From assembly GCF_005502885.1 (NCBI RefSeq), contig NZ_SCMR01000001.1:434001-498000 (forward strand): DNA of 64,000 nt. Reading direction: 5' to 3'. The number at the start of each line of letters is the position of its first letter. Position 1 is the stretch's first letter. This stretch comes from Microbacterium sp. 2FI (GTDB taxonomy: Bacteria; Actinomycetota; Actinomycetes; Actinomycetales; Microbacteriaceae). A program made the translations under genes and the position numbers. Below the pieces are notes generated by a model. That model ran no database searches. It saw only the letters and a list, made by a program, of their open reading frames with translations, and was not told where the DNA came from. Shown here piece after piece: positions 52,056 through 60,677 of the stretch.

Positions 52056-52835
52056 ATGGGCACGGGACAACGACCGAACGGAACCGGTACCGGTCGTCGC
52101 CTCGCGGAGCAGATGCAGACGCAGCGCATCAGCGTCCGCGACCTCGCAACCCGCGCCGCCTGCGATGAGCGCACGATCCTGCGGGCGCTCAACGGCGAGA
52201 CCACACCGCAGTTGCGCGTCGCGGAAAGCATCGCTTCCGTGCTCGAGTGCGACGCGGAAGATCTCTGGCCACGGGTTGGACCGGGCTCCGTCATCCACGC
52301 GTCTGCTCAATGGGTGCGGATGTTCCCCTCACGTGCTGAGGTGCCGATCGAGCTGTGGCGGGACGTCCTCTCGGGCGCAGGCACCCGCATCGATATCTGC
52401 ATGTACGGCGGCACATTCCTCTTCGATAACGTGCACGGGTTCCTGCGCATCGTGCGCGAAGCAGCCGAGCGAGGAACTCAGGTGCGGATCACCGTCGGGG
52501 ACCCGGGTTCGGGCTCGGTTCATCTGCGCGGGATCGAAGAGCGGATCGGAGACGCGCTCGCCGGCAGATGCCGGATGACACTCTCGCGGCTCGAGCCTCT
52601 CCACGGCGTCGACGGCGTCGAGATCCGCACACACGCGACGCCGCTTTACGTGACGATGTTCTTCATCGACGACATCCTCTACGCGAACCACCACATCCTC
52701 GGCTCGCCGGCCGGCGACAACCCCGTCTTCGAGATTCCTCGCGACACCGATCCCGAACTCTGGCAGAACTACACGGACTCCTTCGAGCGGATCTGGTCGA
52801 GCTCGCGACCCGTGAGCTACCCCCTCGGCTATTGA
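52056..52835 (+). CDS. XRE-family regulator with PLD-like C-terminal domain
   Basis: A 259-aa protein. Residues 15-70 form an XRE helix-turn-helix (ISVRDLATRAACDERTILRA). The C-terminal 170 residues resemble DUF5919, a domain with a phospholipase D-like fold: RIDICMYGGTFLFDN, GTQVRITVGDP and RTHATPLYVTMFFIDDILYA. The last places a His and Asp roughly where an HKD motif would be but lacks the Lys, so it is probably a sensor rather than a hydrolase. It is 16 bp ahead of the Nudix gene. Confidence 0.8.
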   Translation: MGTGQRPNGTGTGRRLAEQMQTQRISVRDLATRAACDERTILRALNGETTPQLRVAESIASVLECDAEDLWPRVGPGSVIHASAQWVRMFPSRAEVPIELWRDVLSGAGTRIDICMYGGTFLFDNVHGFLRIVREAAERGTQVRITVGDPGSGSVHLRGIEERIGDALAGRCRMTLSRLEPLHGVDGVEIRTHATPLYVTMFFIDDILYANHHILGSPAGDNPVFEIPRDTDPELWQNYTDSFERIWSSSRPVSYPLGY

Positions 52836-52851
52836 CGGAAAGGGCAGGCGA

Positions 52852-53322
52852 ATGGCCCGCATCGACTACTACAACGACCCCGACGCGCCGCGCGCGAACA
52901 GTGTCGTGCCGTCGACCACCTGCGTGGTCGTCGACGACCAGGGACGCATCGCGCTCGTGCACCGGAAGGACAACGGACTGTGGGCGCTCCCCGGCGGTGG
53001 GATGGAACTCGGGGAGTCGATCGAGGAGTGCGCAGTACGAGAGGTGAAGGAAGAGACCGGCCTGGATGTCGAGATCACCGGTCTCGTCGGCGTCTACACG
53101 AACCCGCGGCACGTCATGAAGTACGACGACGGCGAGGTGCGACAGCAGTTCTCGCTTTGCTACACAAGCCGTCTCATCGGCGGAGAGCTCGCCTTCGATG
53201 AGGAGTCAACCGACATCGCATGGATCGAACCCGAACGGGTGGCGGACCTCGCGATGCACCCGTCTATGAAGTTGCGGATCGACCACTACCTCGAGCACCG
53301 CGCAACGCCCTACCTGGGCTGA
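52852..53322 (+). CDS. Nudix hydrolase, possible Pif-like immunity factor
   Basis: A 156-aa protein with a perfect Nudix box: Gly49, Glu55, then REVKEETGL at 63-71, so the metal site is complete. Nudix proteins cleave nucleoside-diphosphate derivatives. On the Streptomyces element pSAM2 the entry-immunity protein Pif has a Nudix motif; the same kind of role is possible here, given the place beside the relaxase, but plain nucleotide housecleaning cannot be excluded. The 3' end overlaps the convergent HD gene by 13 bp. Confidence 0.87.
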   Translation: MARIDYYNDPDAPRANSVVPSTTCVVVDDQGRIALVHRKDNGLWALPGGGMELGESIEECAVREVKEETGLDVEITGLVGVYTNPRHVMKYDDGEVRQQFSLCYTSRLIGGELAFDEESTDIAWIEPERVADLAMHPSMKLRIDHYLEHRATPYLG

Positions 53323-53867
53323 GCTGAGGAGAGGCGTTCTTCGATCCTGGCCACGGCGGCCAGAAGTTCGGGCGCCGAGGTCGACACGGCGGCGAACACC
53401 GGATTGTCCTCGCCGTACCTGGACAGAATCTCCGCGACACGCTCCTCTGCGCTGATCGGTTCGCCTGTCGGCGACGTCGTCATGTCGGCATAGGTGACGA
53501 TGTCGAGCACAGCGAGCGGGGGAGTGGCGAACGTGTTCAGCTCCTCGAGCAGGCCGCGCTGCTGCGCCTCGACCTCTGATCCGGTGTGGAAGGCGATCAG
53601 CGAGACGACCAGCTCCGGCATCCGTTCGCTCCGTGCGAATCCGGCTCCATCCACCGGGTGGAAACCCGTCGTTGCGACATCCGGTGCGTAGCCCACATCG
53701 TGCAGCCATGCCGCCGCTGCGATCTCGTCTGAGTGCGCGGGATCGAGGCGAGACGCGACCTCTACAGCGGTCGCCGCGACGCCCTGCACGTGTGCCCATC
53801 GCCGAGGGGCATCGGACAGGTGCTGCGCCGCCAGCGACTGCGCGCGTGTCACCAGATCAGAAGTCAT
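53310..53867 (-). CDS. HD-domain phosphohydrolase
   Basis: A 185-aa HD protein: metal ligands in RRWAHVQGVA (His), AAAWLHDVGYAPD (HD pair), FHPVDGAGFA and DIVTYADMTTSP (final Asp). Such enzymes act on nucleotides or cyclic dinucleotides. I take the ATG at 53867; another lies 6 bp upstream. It is convergent with the Nudix gene and divergent from the relaxase, so it is embedded in the element and probably part of an XRE-Nudix-HD module. Confidence 0.83.
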   Translation of the reverse strand: MTSDLVTRAQSLAAQHLSDAPRRWAHVQGVAATAVEVASRLDPAHSDEIAAAAWLHDVGYAPDVATTGFHPVDGAGFARSERMPELVVSLIAFHTGSEVEAQQRGLLEELNTFATPPLAVLDIVTYADMTTSPTGEPISAEERVAEILSRYGEDNPVFAAVSTSAPELLAAVARIEERLSSAQPR

Positions 53868-54039
53868 CACCATCACGGTACTCACCGACGCTCCCATCCG
53901 GCATCTCCGATGGTCGACTCTCGCCGGTTCGCGACTGACGAGCAGCGCCTTCGAGCAGCCCCTTCGCCAGCCCATTCGCTGCCACGCCTCTTGCAGATCG
54001 AGGCGGCGCACCTCCCGTGTGACCGGGGAGGTGCAGGCG

Positions 54040-57000
54040 GTGACGGTCTCGATGCGGGTCATGAGCGCTGGCGACGGCTACAAGTACCTGCTTCGCAGCG
54101 TCGCCGCCGGCGATGGCAACCGGCCGCTCTCGACCCCGCTCACTCGCTACTACGCCGCCGAAGGAACACCTCCCGGTCGATGGATGGGCAGCGGTCTTCG
54201 AGGACTCGCCGGTGGCGAGATCTCCGAGGGCGACACCGTCGCCGAAGGCCAGTTGCAGCTCCTGATCGGCATGGGCCGCGATCCCAACACGGGTGAAGCT
54301 CTCGGGCGGGCGTTTCCTCAGTACGGAGCCGCGGCCGCCGGCGAGTCGACGCAGTCACCGCGTCGCGCGGTCGCCGGCTACGACCTCACTTTCTCTATCC
54401 CGAAGTCCGCGAGCGTGCTGTGGGGGATTGCGGATGCCGCAACCCAGTCGTGCATCGCGGACGCACACCACCGCGCAGTCGCGCAGCTGCTCGACTACGT
54501 CGAACGCGAGGTCGCGGCCACGCGCACCGGTGCAACGACCCGCGACGGCGCCGTTGCGCAGGTCGACGTGACCGGCGTCGTCGCCACCGCTTTCGATCAC
54601 TTCGACAGTCGCGCCGGCGACCCACACCTCCACACGCACGTGGTGATCAGCAACAAGGTGCAGACGGCGCTCGATGGGAAGTGGCGCTCACTCGACGGGC
54701 GACCGATGCACGCCTCTGTCGTCGCACTGTCGGAGTTGCATGAAGCGCTGTTCGCGGACGAGCTTGCTCGCACGCTCGGCCTCGATTGGGAGGCACGCGA
54801 CCGAGGCCGTGATCGCAATGCGACGTGGGCGATCGCGACTGTGCCTGAGTCGCTGGTTGCCGAGTTCTCGACGCGTGCGCGCCACATCGATGTGGAGACC
54901 GATCGCCTCATCGACGGGTTTGTCTTGGCACATGGGCACCGCCCTGATGCGTCGACGATCATGAAGTTGCGTGCCCAGGCCACGCTCATGACGCGCCCGC
55001 CCAAAGAGGTGCGCTCGCTCGCCGTCCTCACCGCGGAGTGGCGTGACCGTGCCAGCGCGGTCTTGCAGACCGATGCCACGACCTGGGCGCACGGAGCAGC
55101 GCAGCGGCAATCACCGGAGTTGCTCCGCGCCGAAGCGGTGCCGCTCGACGCCATCGATGCACTTGGCAACACCGTGGTGAATGCGGTGAGCGACAAGCGC
55201 ACGACATGGACGCGCTGGAACCTGACGGCCGAGGCTGCACGCCAAACGATGGGGGTGCGGTTCGCGGCAGCATCTGATCGGGAAGCCGTCGTCGGGATGA
55301 TCGTTGACGCAGCCGAGCGGCGGTCGGTGAGGCTCACCCCGCCAGAGCTCGCAACGAGCCCGCTCGCATTCCGTCGAGCCGATGACAGCACGGTCTTCCG
55401 TCCGAGGGGCGGGGCACGGTTCACGTCGACGGCCTTGCTGGATGCCGAGGCTCGCCTGATCGAGCTCGCGAGCGACATGTCGGGGCCTCACGCCACCGAG
55501 ACGGCGATGCGGCACGGATTGCACCATCGACTGCCCGATGGAAGCTCGCTGACGACGGCCCAGGCATCCGCCCTCACCGCGATCGCGGGCTCGCCGCGCG
55601 TCCTTGACGTTCTGGTCGGTCCTGCCGGGGCGGGCAAGACGACGGCGATGATCGCGCTGCGACGGGCGTGGGAACGAGAGCATGGCAGCGGTTCCGTGGT
55701 TGGGCTCGCGCCGTCGGCTGCGGCCGCACATGTGCTGGCAGAGGACCTCGCCATCGCCACCGAGAACACCGCCAAGTGGTGGCAGAACCACCTCGTCCGT
55801 GGCGAGACGTTCCGGAGCGGACAGTTGGTCATCATCGACGAGGCATCCCTCGCGAGCACGCTGTCACTGGACCGCATCTGCGGGCTGGCGGCTCGTGCCG
55901 GTGCCAAGGTGCTCCTCGTAGGCGACCATGCGCAGTTGCAGTCCGTCGGTGCGGGCGGCGCGTTCTCGCTGCTGGTGCACGCGCGACCCGATGCACCAGA
56001 GCTGGTCGACATCCACCGATTCATCCATGCGTGGGAGAAGCCCGCATCGCTTCTTCTCCGCGACGGCGATCCCGACGCGATCGACGACTACCTCACGCAC
56101 GACCGGCTTCGGCAGGGCGAGCACGAGGAGATGATGGATGCCGCGTACGCGGCGTGGCGCTCAGACATCCGCGCCGGCCTCTCAACCGTTCTCGTGACGG
56201 ACTCTCGGGAAGCTGTCGCAGCGCTGAATACTCGCGCCCGTGCGGATCTCATCATCGCCGGGGTAGTCGACGCAACCAGGCAGGCCGGACTCCACGACGA
56301 CACGCAGGCCGCCGTGGGCGACACCGTCATCACGCGACGCAACGAACGGCACCTGCAGGCGGGCAGATCGTGGGTTCGTAACGGCGATCGGTGGACCGTG
56401 GTGGGCGTGCACGACGACGGAGCCCTGTCGGTGCGTCGGCATGGTCAGCGCTGGGGGAGCAGCACCGTACTTCCCGCCGGATACGTGGCGGATCACGTCG
56501 AACTCGGGTACGCGGTCACCGCGCACAGGGCGCAGGGGATCACGACCGACACGGTGCACGTCCTTATCGACGGCACCACGACTCGCGAGAACCTGTATGT
56601 CGCGATGACCCGCGGGCGTCGCGCCAACGTCGCGTACGTCGCCGTGGACCGACCCGACCCGGCACACGAGGGTCCCCACCCCGGCGACAGCGCGGACGCA
56701 TCCGCGCGGGGCGTGCTCAACGGGGTGCTCCAGAACGTCGGCGCCGAGTTGTCCGCGCACGAGACACTCACGGCGGAGCAGGATGCCTGGGGCTCCATCG
56801 CACAGCTCGCCGCCGAGTACGAGACGATCGCGTCGGTGGCGCAGCATGACCGGTGGGTCGAGCTGGTCCGCAGTTCCGGTCTCACCGAGCCGGAAGCTGC
56901 GCAGGCGGTCGCCTCAGATGCCTTCGGACCGCTCTCAGCGGAGATGCGTCGGGCGGAAGCACACCACCTCGACATCGAGAGCGTGCTGCCTCGTCTCGTG

Positions 57001-57510
57001 CGTGCGAGATCTCTGACGGATGCCGAGGATGTCGCGGCCGTCCTGCAATCGCGGGTCGCCCGCGCGATCTCCCGGAGCACGACCGGGAGCGGGGCACGCA
57101 GGTCACCTCGACTCGTTGTCGGCCTGATTCCCGTCGCGCTTGGGCCCATGGACGATGACATGCGCGTCGCTCTTCAGGAGCGCGAGCAGCTGATGGAGGC
57201 GAGGGCCGAGGAATTCGTTGTGCGGGCGGTGAGTGCGCGTGAGCCGTGGATTCGCGAGCTGGGGGAGCAGCCCCGCGGAGCGGCGGCCGAGTCGTGGCAG
57301 CAGCACGCCCGCGTGGTCGCCGCGTATCGAGATCGGTACGGCATTGTGGGGCGGCGCGTTCTGGGGGCGTCGCCGGCATCCACTCATCACGAGAGGGATG
57401 CCGCACGAGCGCGCGCCGCGATGGAGCATGCGCGGCGGATCTCACGTTCGGATGCGGCCCAGCAGTCGCGGACAGGTCGACGGCTCGAACGGTCGGGCCT
57501 TGCTCGATAG
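54040..57510 (+). CDS. MobF-family relaxase-helicase (TrwC/TraA-like)
   Basis: A 1156-aa relaxase that nicks oriT, stays covalently bound to the strand and unwinds it. The N-terminus VTVSMRVMSAGDGYKYLLRS is typical of MobF; the metal-binding triple-His motif is HLHTHVVISN near residue 195. The helicase part has Walker A GPAGAGKTT near 527, Walker B VIIDEASLAS, and the late motif AVTAHRAQGITTD. The GTG at 54040 has GGGGAG upstream and gives the family N-terminus; a GTG at 54019 is less likely. The C-terminal 250 residues are polar and coiled. Confidence 0.93.
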   Translation: MTVSMRVMSAGDGYKYLLRSVAAGDGNRPLSTPLTRYYAAEGTPPGRWMGSGLRGLAGGEISEGDTVAEGQLQLLIGMGRDPNTGEALGRAFPQYGAAAAGESTQSPRRAVAGYDLTFSIPKSASVLWGIADAATQSCIADAHHRAVAQLLDYVEREVAATRTGATTRDGAVAQVDVTGVVATAFDHFDSRAGDPHLHTHVVISNKVQTALDGKWRSLDGRPMHASVVALSELHEALFADELARTLGLDWEARDRGRDRNATWAIATVPESLVAEFSTRARHIDVETDRLIDGFVLAHGHRPDASTIMKLRAQATLMTRPPKEVRSLAVLTAEWRDRASAVLQTDATTWAHGAAQRQSPELLRAEAVPLDAIDALGNTVVNAVSDKRTTWTRWNLTAEAARQTMGVRFAAASDREAVVGMIVDAAERRSVRLTPPELATSPLAFRRADDSTVFRPRGGARFTSTALLDAEARLIELASDMSGPHATETAMRHGLHHRLPDGSSLTTAQASALTAIAGSPRVLDVLVGPAGAGKTTAMIALRRAWEREHGSGSVVGLAPSAAAAHVLAEDLAIATENTAKWWQNHLVRGETFRSGQLVIIDEASLASTLSLDRICGLAARAGAKVLLVGDHAQLQSVGAGGAFSLLVHARPDAPELVDIHRFIHAWEKPASLLLRDGDPDAIDDYLTHDRLRQGEHEEMMDAAYAAWRSDIRAGLSTVLVTDSREAVAALNTRARADLIIAGVVDATRQAGLHDDTQAAVGDTVITRRNERHLQAGRSWVRNGDRWTVVGVHDDGALSVRRHGQRWGSSTVLPAGYVADHVELGYAVTAHRAQGITTDTVHVLIDGTTTRENLYVAMTRGRRANVAYVAVDRPDPAHEGPHPGDSADASARGVLNGVLQNVGAELSAHETLTAEQDAWGSIAQLAAEYETIASVAQHDRWVELVRSSGLTEPEAAQAVASDAFGPLSAEMRRAEAHHLDIESVLPRLVRARSLTDAEDVAAVLQSRVARAISRSTTGSGARRSPRLVVGLIPVALGPMDDDMRVALQEREQLMEARAEEFVVRAVSAREPWIRELGEQPRGAAAESWQQHARVVAAYRDRYGIVGRRVLGASPASTHHERDAARARAAMEHARRISRSDAAQQSRTGRRLERSGLAR

Positions 57511-57569
57511 CGCTCTTCCCAACGTCTGAGGTGCGTTCTACCCTTGGGGTCAGGCAACCTCTATTGCGC

Positions 57570-57609
57570 GTCTCCGCTCGTTGCGGAGACATGATCCCGA
57601 CACGTCGGG
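57570..57609. repeat. Two adjacent inverted repeats after the relaxase
   Basis: GTCTCCGC-5-GCGGAGAC (57570-57590) and CCCGAC-2-GTCGGG (57596-57609), both perfect, in the 144-bp gap between the relaxase and the next gene. The first could form a strong hairpin. No T-run follows, so a plain intrinsic terminator is not supported; an oriT element or a messenger leader structure is possible. Confidence 0.5.
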
Positions 57610-57654
57610 CAGTCCACTCAGGTTCACGTTGCCGAACACCCGGAGGACTGCCGC

Positions 57655-58026
57655 ATGTTCGTGATGATCTGGATGCTGAGCACCCGCATCCGCAACTTCC
57701 TGCGCCGATACGCGCCGACCAACATCCTGCTCGCCGCGCTGCACACCCGCCGAGGACTCAAGTGGGGTGTGCCGGCCATGCTGCTCGCGGTGCCCTACCT
57801 CTTCGGTGTGGTGCTCTGCGCGGAGGCGACTGCGCACACCGGGGACGGGTGGCTCAATATTCTTGTGCTGCTCTTCGTCTGGAACGCCTTGAAATTCCTG
57901 GTCGCCGGGCCGGCGCTTTTGGCGCGCCTCATCTACGTGCGCGTCCTCGAAGCGCGGGCAGAGAGGGCTTCGCGCGTTCGAACACTCAGCGAAGGCATCG
58001 AACTCGAGCGGATCGCGATTCGATAG
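57655..58026 (+). CDS. Small membrane protein of the element
   Basis: A 123-aa protein with two hydrophobic helices (WGVPAMLLAVPYLFGVVLCA and LNILVLLFVWNALKFLVAGP) and a basic, helical C-terminus. CCGGAGG precedes the ATG. No family is certain. It is the first of three genes that follow the relaxase in the same direction and may help in mating-pair or exclusion functions. Confidence 0.7.
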   Translation: MFVMIWMLSTRIRNFLRRYAPTNILLAALHTRRGLKWGVPAMLLAVPYLFGVVLCAEATAHTGDGWLNILVLLFVWNALKFLVAGPALLARLIYVRVLEARAERASRVRTLSEGIELERIAIR

Positions 58027-58102
58027 CGGGGAACCCGGCGTGCACCTCTCTTTCACGCCACTCTTGAATCTCGATCGACCCGATCCACCAGGAGGTAGCT
58101 CC

Positions 58103-58372
58103 ATGACGATTCCCCAAGCGCAGTTCGACGACCTGCTGCACCGCGCGGCGCTCGCCGCGCTCTTCTACTACCCCGAGGTCGTCCTCCAGGATGGCGACTT
58201 CGATCTGCAGAAGGACATCGACTACTGCATGGAACCGGTCGCGGGGCTGGCCGACGAGGACGCGACTCGAGTGCGCGATGTGGTCGGTCGTGTGATCGTG
58301 AACCCGACCGCGCACCGGGCGGAGCTGCTCGAGATCGTGATCGAACTCGCTCCGGACACGGCGGACGACTGA
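58103..58372 (+). CDS. Hypothetical acidic small protein
   Basis: An 89-aa acidic, helical protein (MTIPQAQFDDLLHRAALAAL) with no recognised motif. AGGAGG is well spaced before the ATG at 58103; an upstream start at 58040 was rejected. It lies 76 bp after the membrane-protein gene and 12 bp before the Arg-rich gene. Confidence 0.68.
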   Translation: MTIPQAQFDDLLHRAALAALFYYPEVVLQDGDFDLQKDIDYCMEPVAGLADEDATRVRDVVGRVIVNPTAHRAELLEIVIELAPDTADD

Positions 58373-58384
58373 GCCGCCGTTCTC

Positions 58385-59686
58385 GTGGCAAGGCAGAGCG
58401 CGGGCGCGCCGCGTCGCCGTGCGATCGCGATCGCTTCCTCGTCCGGCGATGAAGCGGGTCTCTTCGCGCGCCGCGAACGGGATCGCGCGTACCGCAGTGC
58501 GCACGCCGAAGTGATCGCCGCAAAGGCGAGGATCTGGCGCGAGGCGAACAAGGATCACATCCGAGAGGCCCGCCGGCGTTGGAAGGAAGCGAACCGGGAA
58601 CGGTCCCGTGAGCTGAACCGGGAATCGATGCGTCGCGCGGCAGCACGACGGCGACGACTGGCAGACATCCGACACAAGGCACGTGAGCGCTCCGCGCAGT
58701 GGAAGCGGCAGCATCCCGAACATGTCCGCGAGTACAAGAAGCGGTGGGTGGAAGACAACCGCGACAAAGTGCGGGAGTACTACCGCCGCTATCACGCGAC
58801 GCACCGCGACGAAGTGAATGCACGTGCGGCGGCCCGGCGCGACGCCGATCCCGAGAAGGCCAAACGGGCCCGCAAGCAGTGGGCCGACCGAAACAAGGAT
58901 CGCCTTGCCGAGTTGCAGCGAGAGTACCGCCGCGATCCCGAGAAGTACCGCGCGGTTCTGGACGCGAACAGCGCCGCGAAGCGACTGGCCAGGCGGCTTG
59001 AGCGGGCCGGCCTACCGCCGAAGCGGGTACACCGCTCGACCGCCGCCGATCGGCGTGCAAACGATCGGGCAGCAGAGGGGTACTTCGTCAGCCCCGATAC
59101 ATCGGAGCGAGTGCGACAGGTCACCGAGTTCACTGAGGCGTTGACAGCGCACGTGCTCAAGAATGGCGCGCGGATGCGAGAGTTCGCCGAAGCGTACGTC
59201 GTCACCCGCGAGCGGATGGGGCTGCCGACGATGGATGCCGAGAAAGTCGTCTACGCGCGGGCGGTCGAGTTCGTGACGGATCGAATGCGGCGCGTCGACC
59301 ACGTCACGAGTCGGGATGTAGCCGCCGCTGTCCGGAGTGCGAAGGCGACCTACGCGGACCACGAGCGGCGCCAGCAGTATGTGGCGCTCGGCGAGGCGGT
59401 CAAGGCCTACCTTCGACGACACCACGCCGGACTTTCCGCGAGGGCGGTGGCGGTGAACCGGGCACGGGTTCAGGCGGGTCAGCCACGGACTCCGGTCGGG
59501 ATGACGATCGCACGAATCGCGATCGCCGAGGCGAGCCGGCAGGTGCCGGTTGACCGGCTGCGCGCTGGAGATCTTCGTAGCCTCGGAGACCATGCCCTGG
59601 GGTGGTCCGAGCTCCTCATCGCAAGTGCGTACGACCCCGCGACCTGCACGGCCGCGCGTTCGCGGTCGCATGTGCAGCGGTTGTAG
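58385..59686 (+). CDS. Arg-rich helical repeat protein, function unknown
   Basis: A 433-aa protein starting at a GTG. Residues 25-200 are very rich in Arg, Lys and Glu and show repeats of the form W/Y-x3-N/H-x-D/E-x-V/I-R-E-x3-R-W (EANKDHIREARRRWKEANRE, EYKKRWVEDNRDKVREYYRR). Such charged helices are seen beside HNH-type endonuclease domains, but no nuclease motif is visible. The C-terminal half is a milder helical domain. It may bind DNA or RNA. Confidence 0.66.
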   Translation: MARQSAGAPRRRAIAIASSSGDEAGLFARRERDRAYRSAHAEVIAAKARIWREANKDHIREARRRWKEANRERSRELNRESMRRAAARRRRLADIRHKARERSAQWKRQHPEHVREYKKRWVEDNRDKVREYYRRYHATHRDEVNARAAARRDADPEKAKRARKQWADRNKDRLAELQREYRRDPEKYRAVLDANSAAKRLARRLERAGLPPKRVHRSTAADRRANDRAAEGYFVSPDTSERVRQVTEFTEALTAHVLKNGARMREFAEAYVVTRERMGLPTMDAEKVVYARAVEFVTDRMRRVDHVTSRDVAAAVRSAKATYADHERRQQYVALGEAVKAYLRRHHAGLSARAVAVNRARVQAGQPRTPVGMTIARIAIAEASRQVPVDRLRAGDLRSLGDHALGWSELLIASAYDPATCTAARSRSHVQRL

Positions 59687-59815
59687 GCGTGGACGGTAGC
59701 GGATAGCCCGAGCGTGATCCCCCTTTGCGGGCCTATTCGTTCGCGTCCAGCAAACCGCGATCTCGGAGCCATCGGGTCGGCTGAAGGGGCCGGCTGGCGC
59801 CCGGTCGCCTAAGCG

Positions 59816-59974
59816 TTACTCGCGCTGGCCGCGCTTGTCGTTGAATGGTCGGAGCGCGATCCAAAGTCCGCAGCGTCGGCAGACATACCCGGCATCGCCG
59901 CTGAGGGCGTGAACCTGCCGCCGACGACGCGTCCTGCCGCAGCACGCGCACACGACCGGTGACTCACCGTCCAC
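59816..59974 (-). CDS. 52-aa double-CxxC zinc-ribbon protein
   Basis: A short gene lying 4 bp downstream of the CDF exporter. It starts at GTG 59974 (VDGESPVVCACCGRTRRRR), with GAGG inside the exporter end about 8 bases upstream. CACC and CRRC form a four-cysteine zinc ribbon around a basic loop. Readings from further upstream would overlap the exporter and lack a ribosome site. It could be a small metal-binding or DNA-binding protein, possibly co-regulated with metal export. Confidence 0.5.
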   Translation of the reverse strand: MDGESPVVCACCGRTRRRRQVHALSGDAGYVCRRCGLWIALRPFNDKRGQRE

Positions 59975-59978
59975 GGAT

Positions 59979-60677
59979 TCAGGCCTCGTGTTTGTGATGG
60001 TGCTCGTGCGGTTCATAGACATGGTCGTGGTCCTCTTCGAGGAGCATTCCGACGGATGTCGCGCATGCGTCGCCACGCCAGGCTTCGATGCCTTCGCGGA
60101 TCGCGAACCCGGCGATGACAAGTCCCGCGATCGCATCGGCCCACCACCAGTCGAACAGACTGTTAAGAAGGAGACCGGCGAGGACAGCAGCAGACAGGTA
60201 GGCGCAGATCAGGGTCTGCTTGGAGTCGGCGACCGCCGTGGCGGATCCAAGCTCGGTCCCAGCGCGCCGTTCGGCGAGGGAGAGCAGAGGCATGATCACA
60301 AGGCTGAGCGCGGTGATGATGATGCCGAGGGTGCTGTGTTCCACCTCGACCCGACCGATCAGCGCAACAAGCGATGATCCGATCACGAAAGCGGAGAGGG
60401 CGAAGAACGCGACGGCGATGACCCGGAGGGTCCCCTTCTCCGAGCGTTCGGGGTCGCGGCGGGTGAACTGCCACGCGACCGCGGCCGCGGACAGCACCTC
60501 GATCGTGGAGTCCAGACCGAACGCGACGAGCGCTGCCGAGGAGGCGACCGTGCCGGCGGTGATCGCGACGATCGCTTCGATCACGTTGTAGCTGATCGTC
60601 GCCGCGACGATCCAGCGGATACGGCGGTGCAGCAGCTGCTTGCGGGCGTCAGAAAGTGCAGATGCTTGGGCGGTCAT
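59979..60677 (-). CDS. Cation diffusion facilitator-type metal exporter, short form
   Basis: A 232-aa membrane protein with about six helices (VAATISYNVIEAIVAITAGT, FGLDSTIEVLSAAAVAWQF, and WWADAIAGLVIAGFAIREG). The metal-site Asp residues are in FGLDSTIE and WWADAIAG. It lacks the C-terminal cytosolic domain of longer CDF proteins and ends in a His/Glu-rich tail (EEDHDHVYEPHEHHHKHEA), a likely metal trap. The ATG at 60677 overlaps the ArsR stop, so repressor and exporter form one unit. Confidence 0.86.
   Translation of the reverse strand: MTAQASALSDARKQLLHRRIRWIVAATISYNVIEAIVAITAGTVASSAALVAFGLDSTIEVLSAAAVAWQFTRRDPERSEKGTLRVIAVAFFALSAFVIGSSLVALIGRVEVEHSTLGIIITALSLVIMPLLSLAERRAGTELGSATAVADSKQTLICAYLSAAVLAGLLLNSLFDWWWADAIAGLVIAGFAIREGIEAWRGDACATSVGMLLEEDHDHVYEPHEHHHKHEA

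Larger units (their letters stand above)
38020..59686. mobile_element. Integrative-conjugative-element-like region (boundaries approximate)
   Basis: A continuous block of conjugation and mobile-element genes: coupling protein, VirB4-type ATPase, TrbL-like and pilin-like membrane proteins, peptidoglycan hydrolase, ParB, primase-polymerase, MobF relaxase, SSB and DUF4913-/DUF2637-like proteins. The gene set is that of actinobacterial type IV secretion ICEs rather than of the FtsK-only AICEs. No integrase, excisionase, attachment repeat or tRNA was found, so the ends are set by the first and last recognisable element genes; the metal-resistance genes to about 61 kb may also be cargo. Confidence 0.75.

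Noticed and set aside
59687..59815. Possible terminator or attachment site after the Arg-rich gene
   Set aside because: A loose GCCCG/CGGGC pairing exists around 59707-59733, but the stem is imperfect, there is no T-run, and no matching copy was found near 38 kb.
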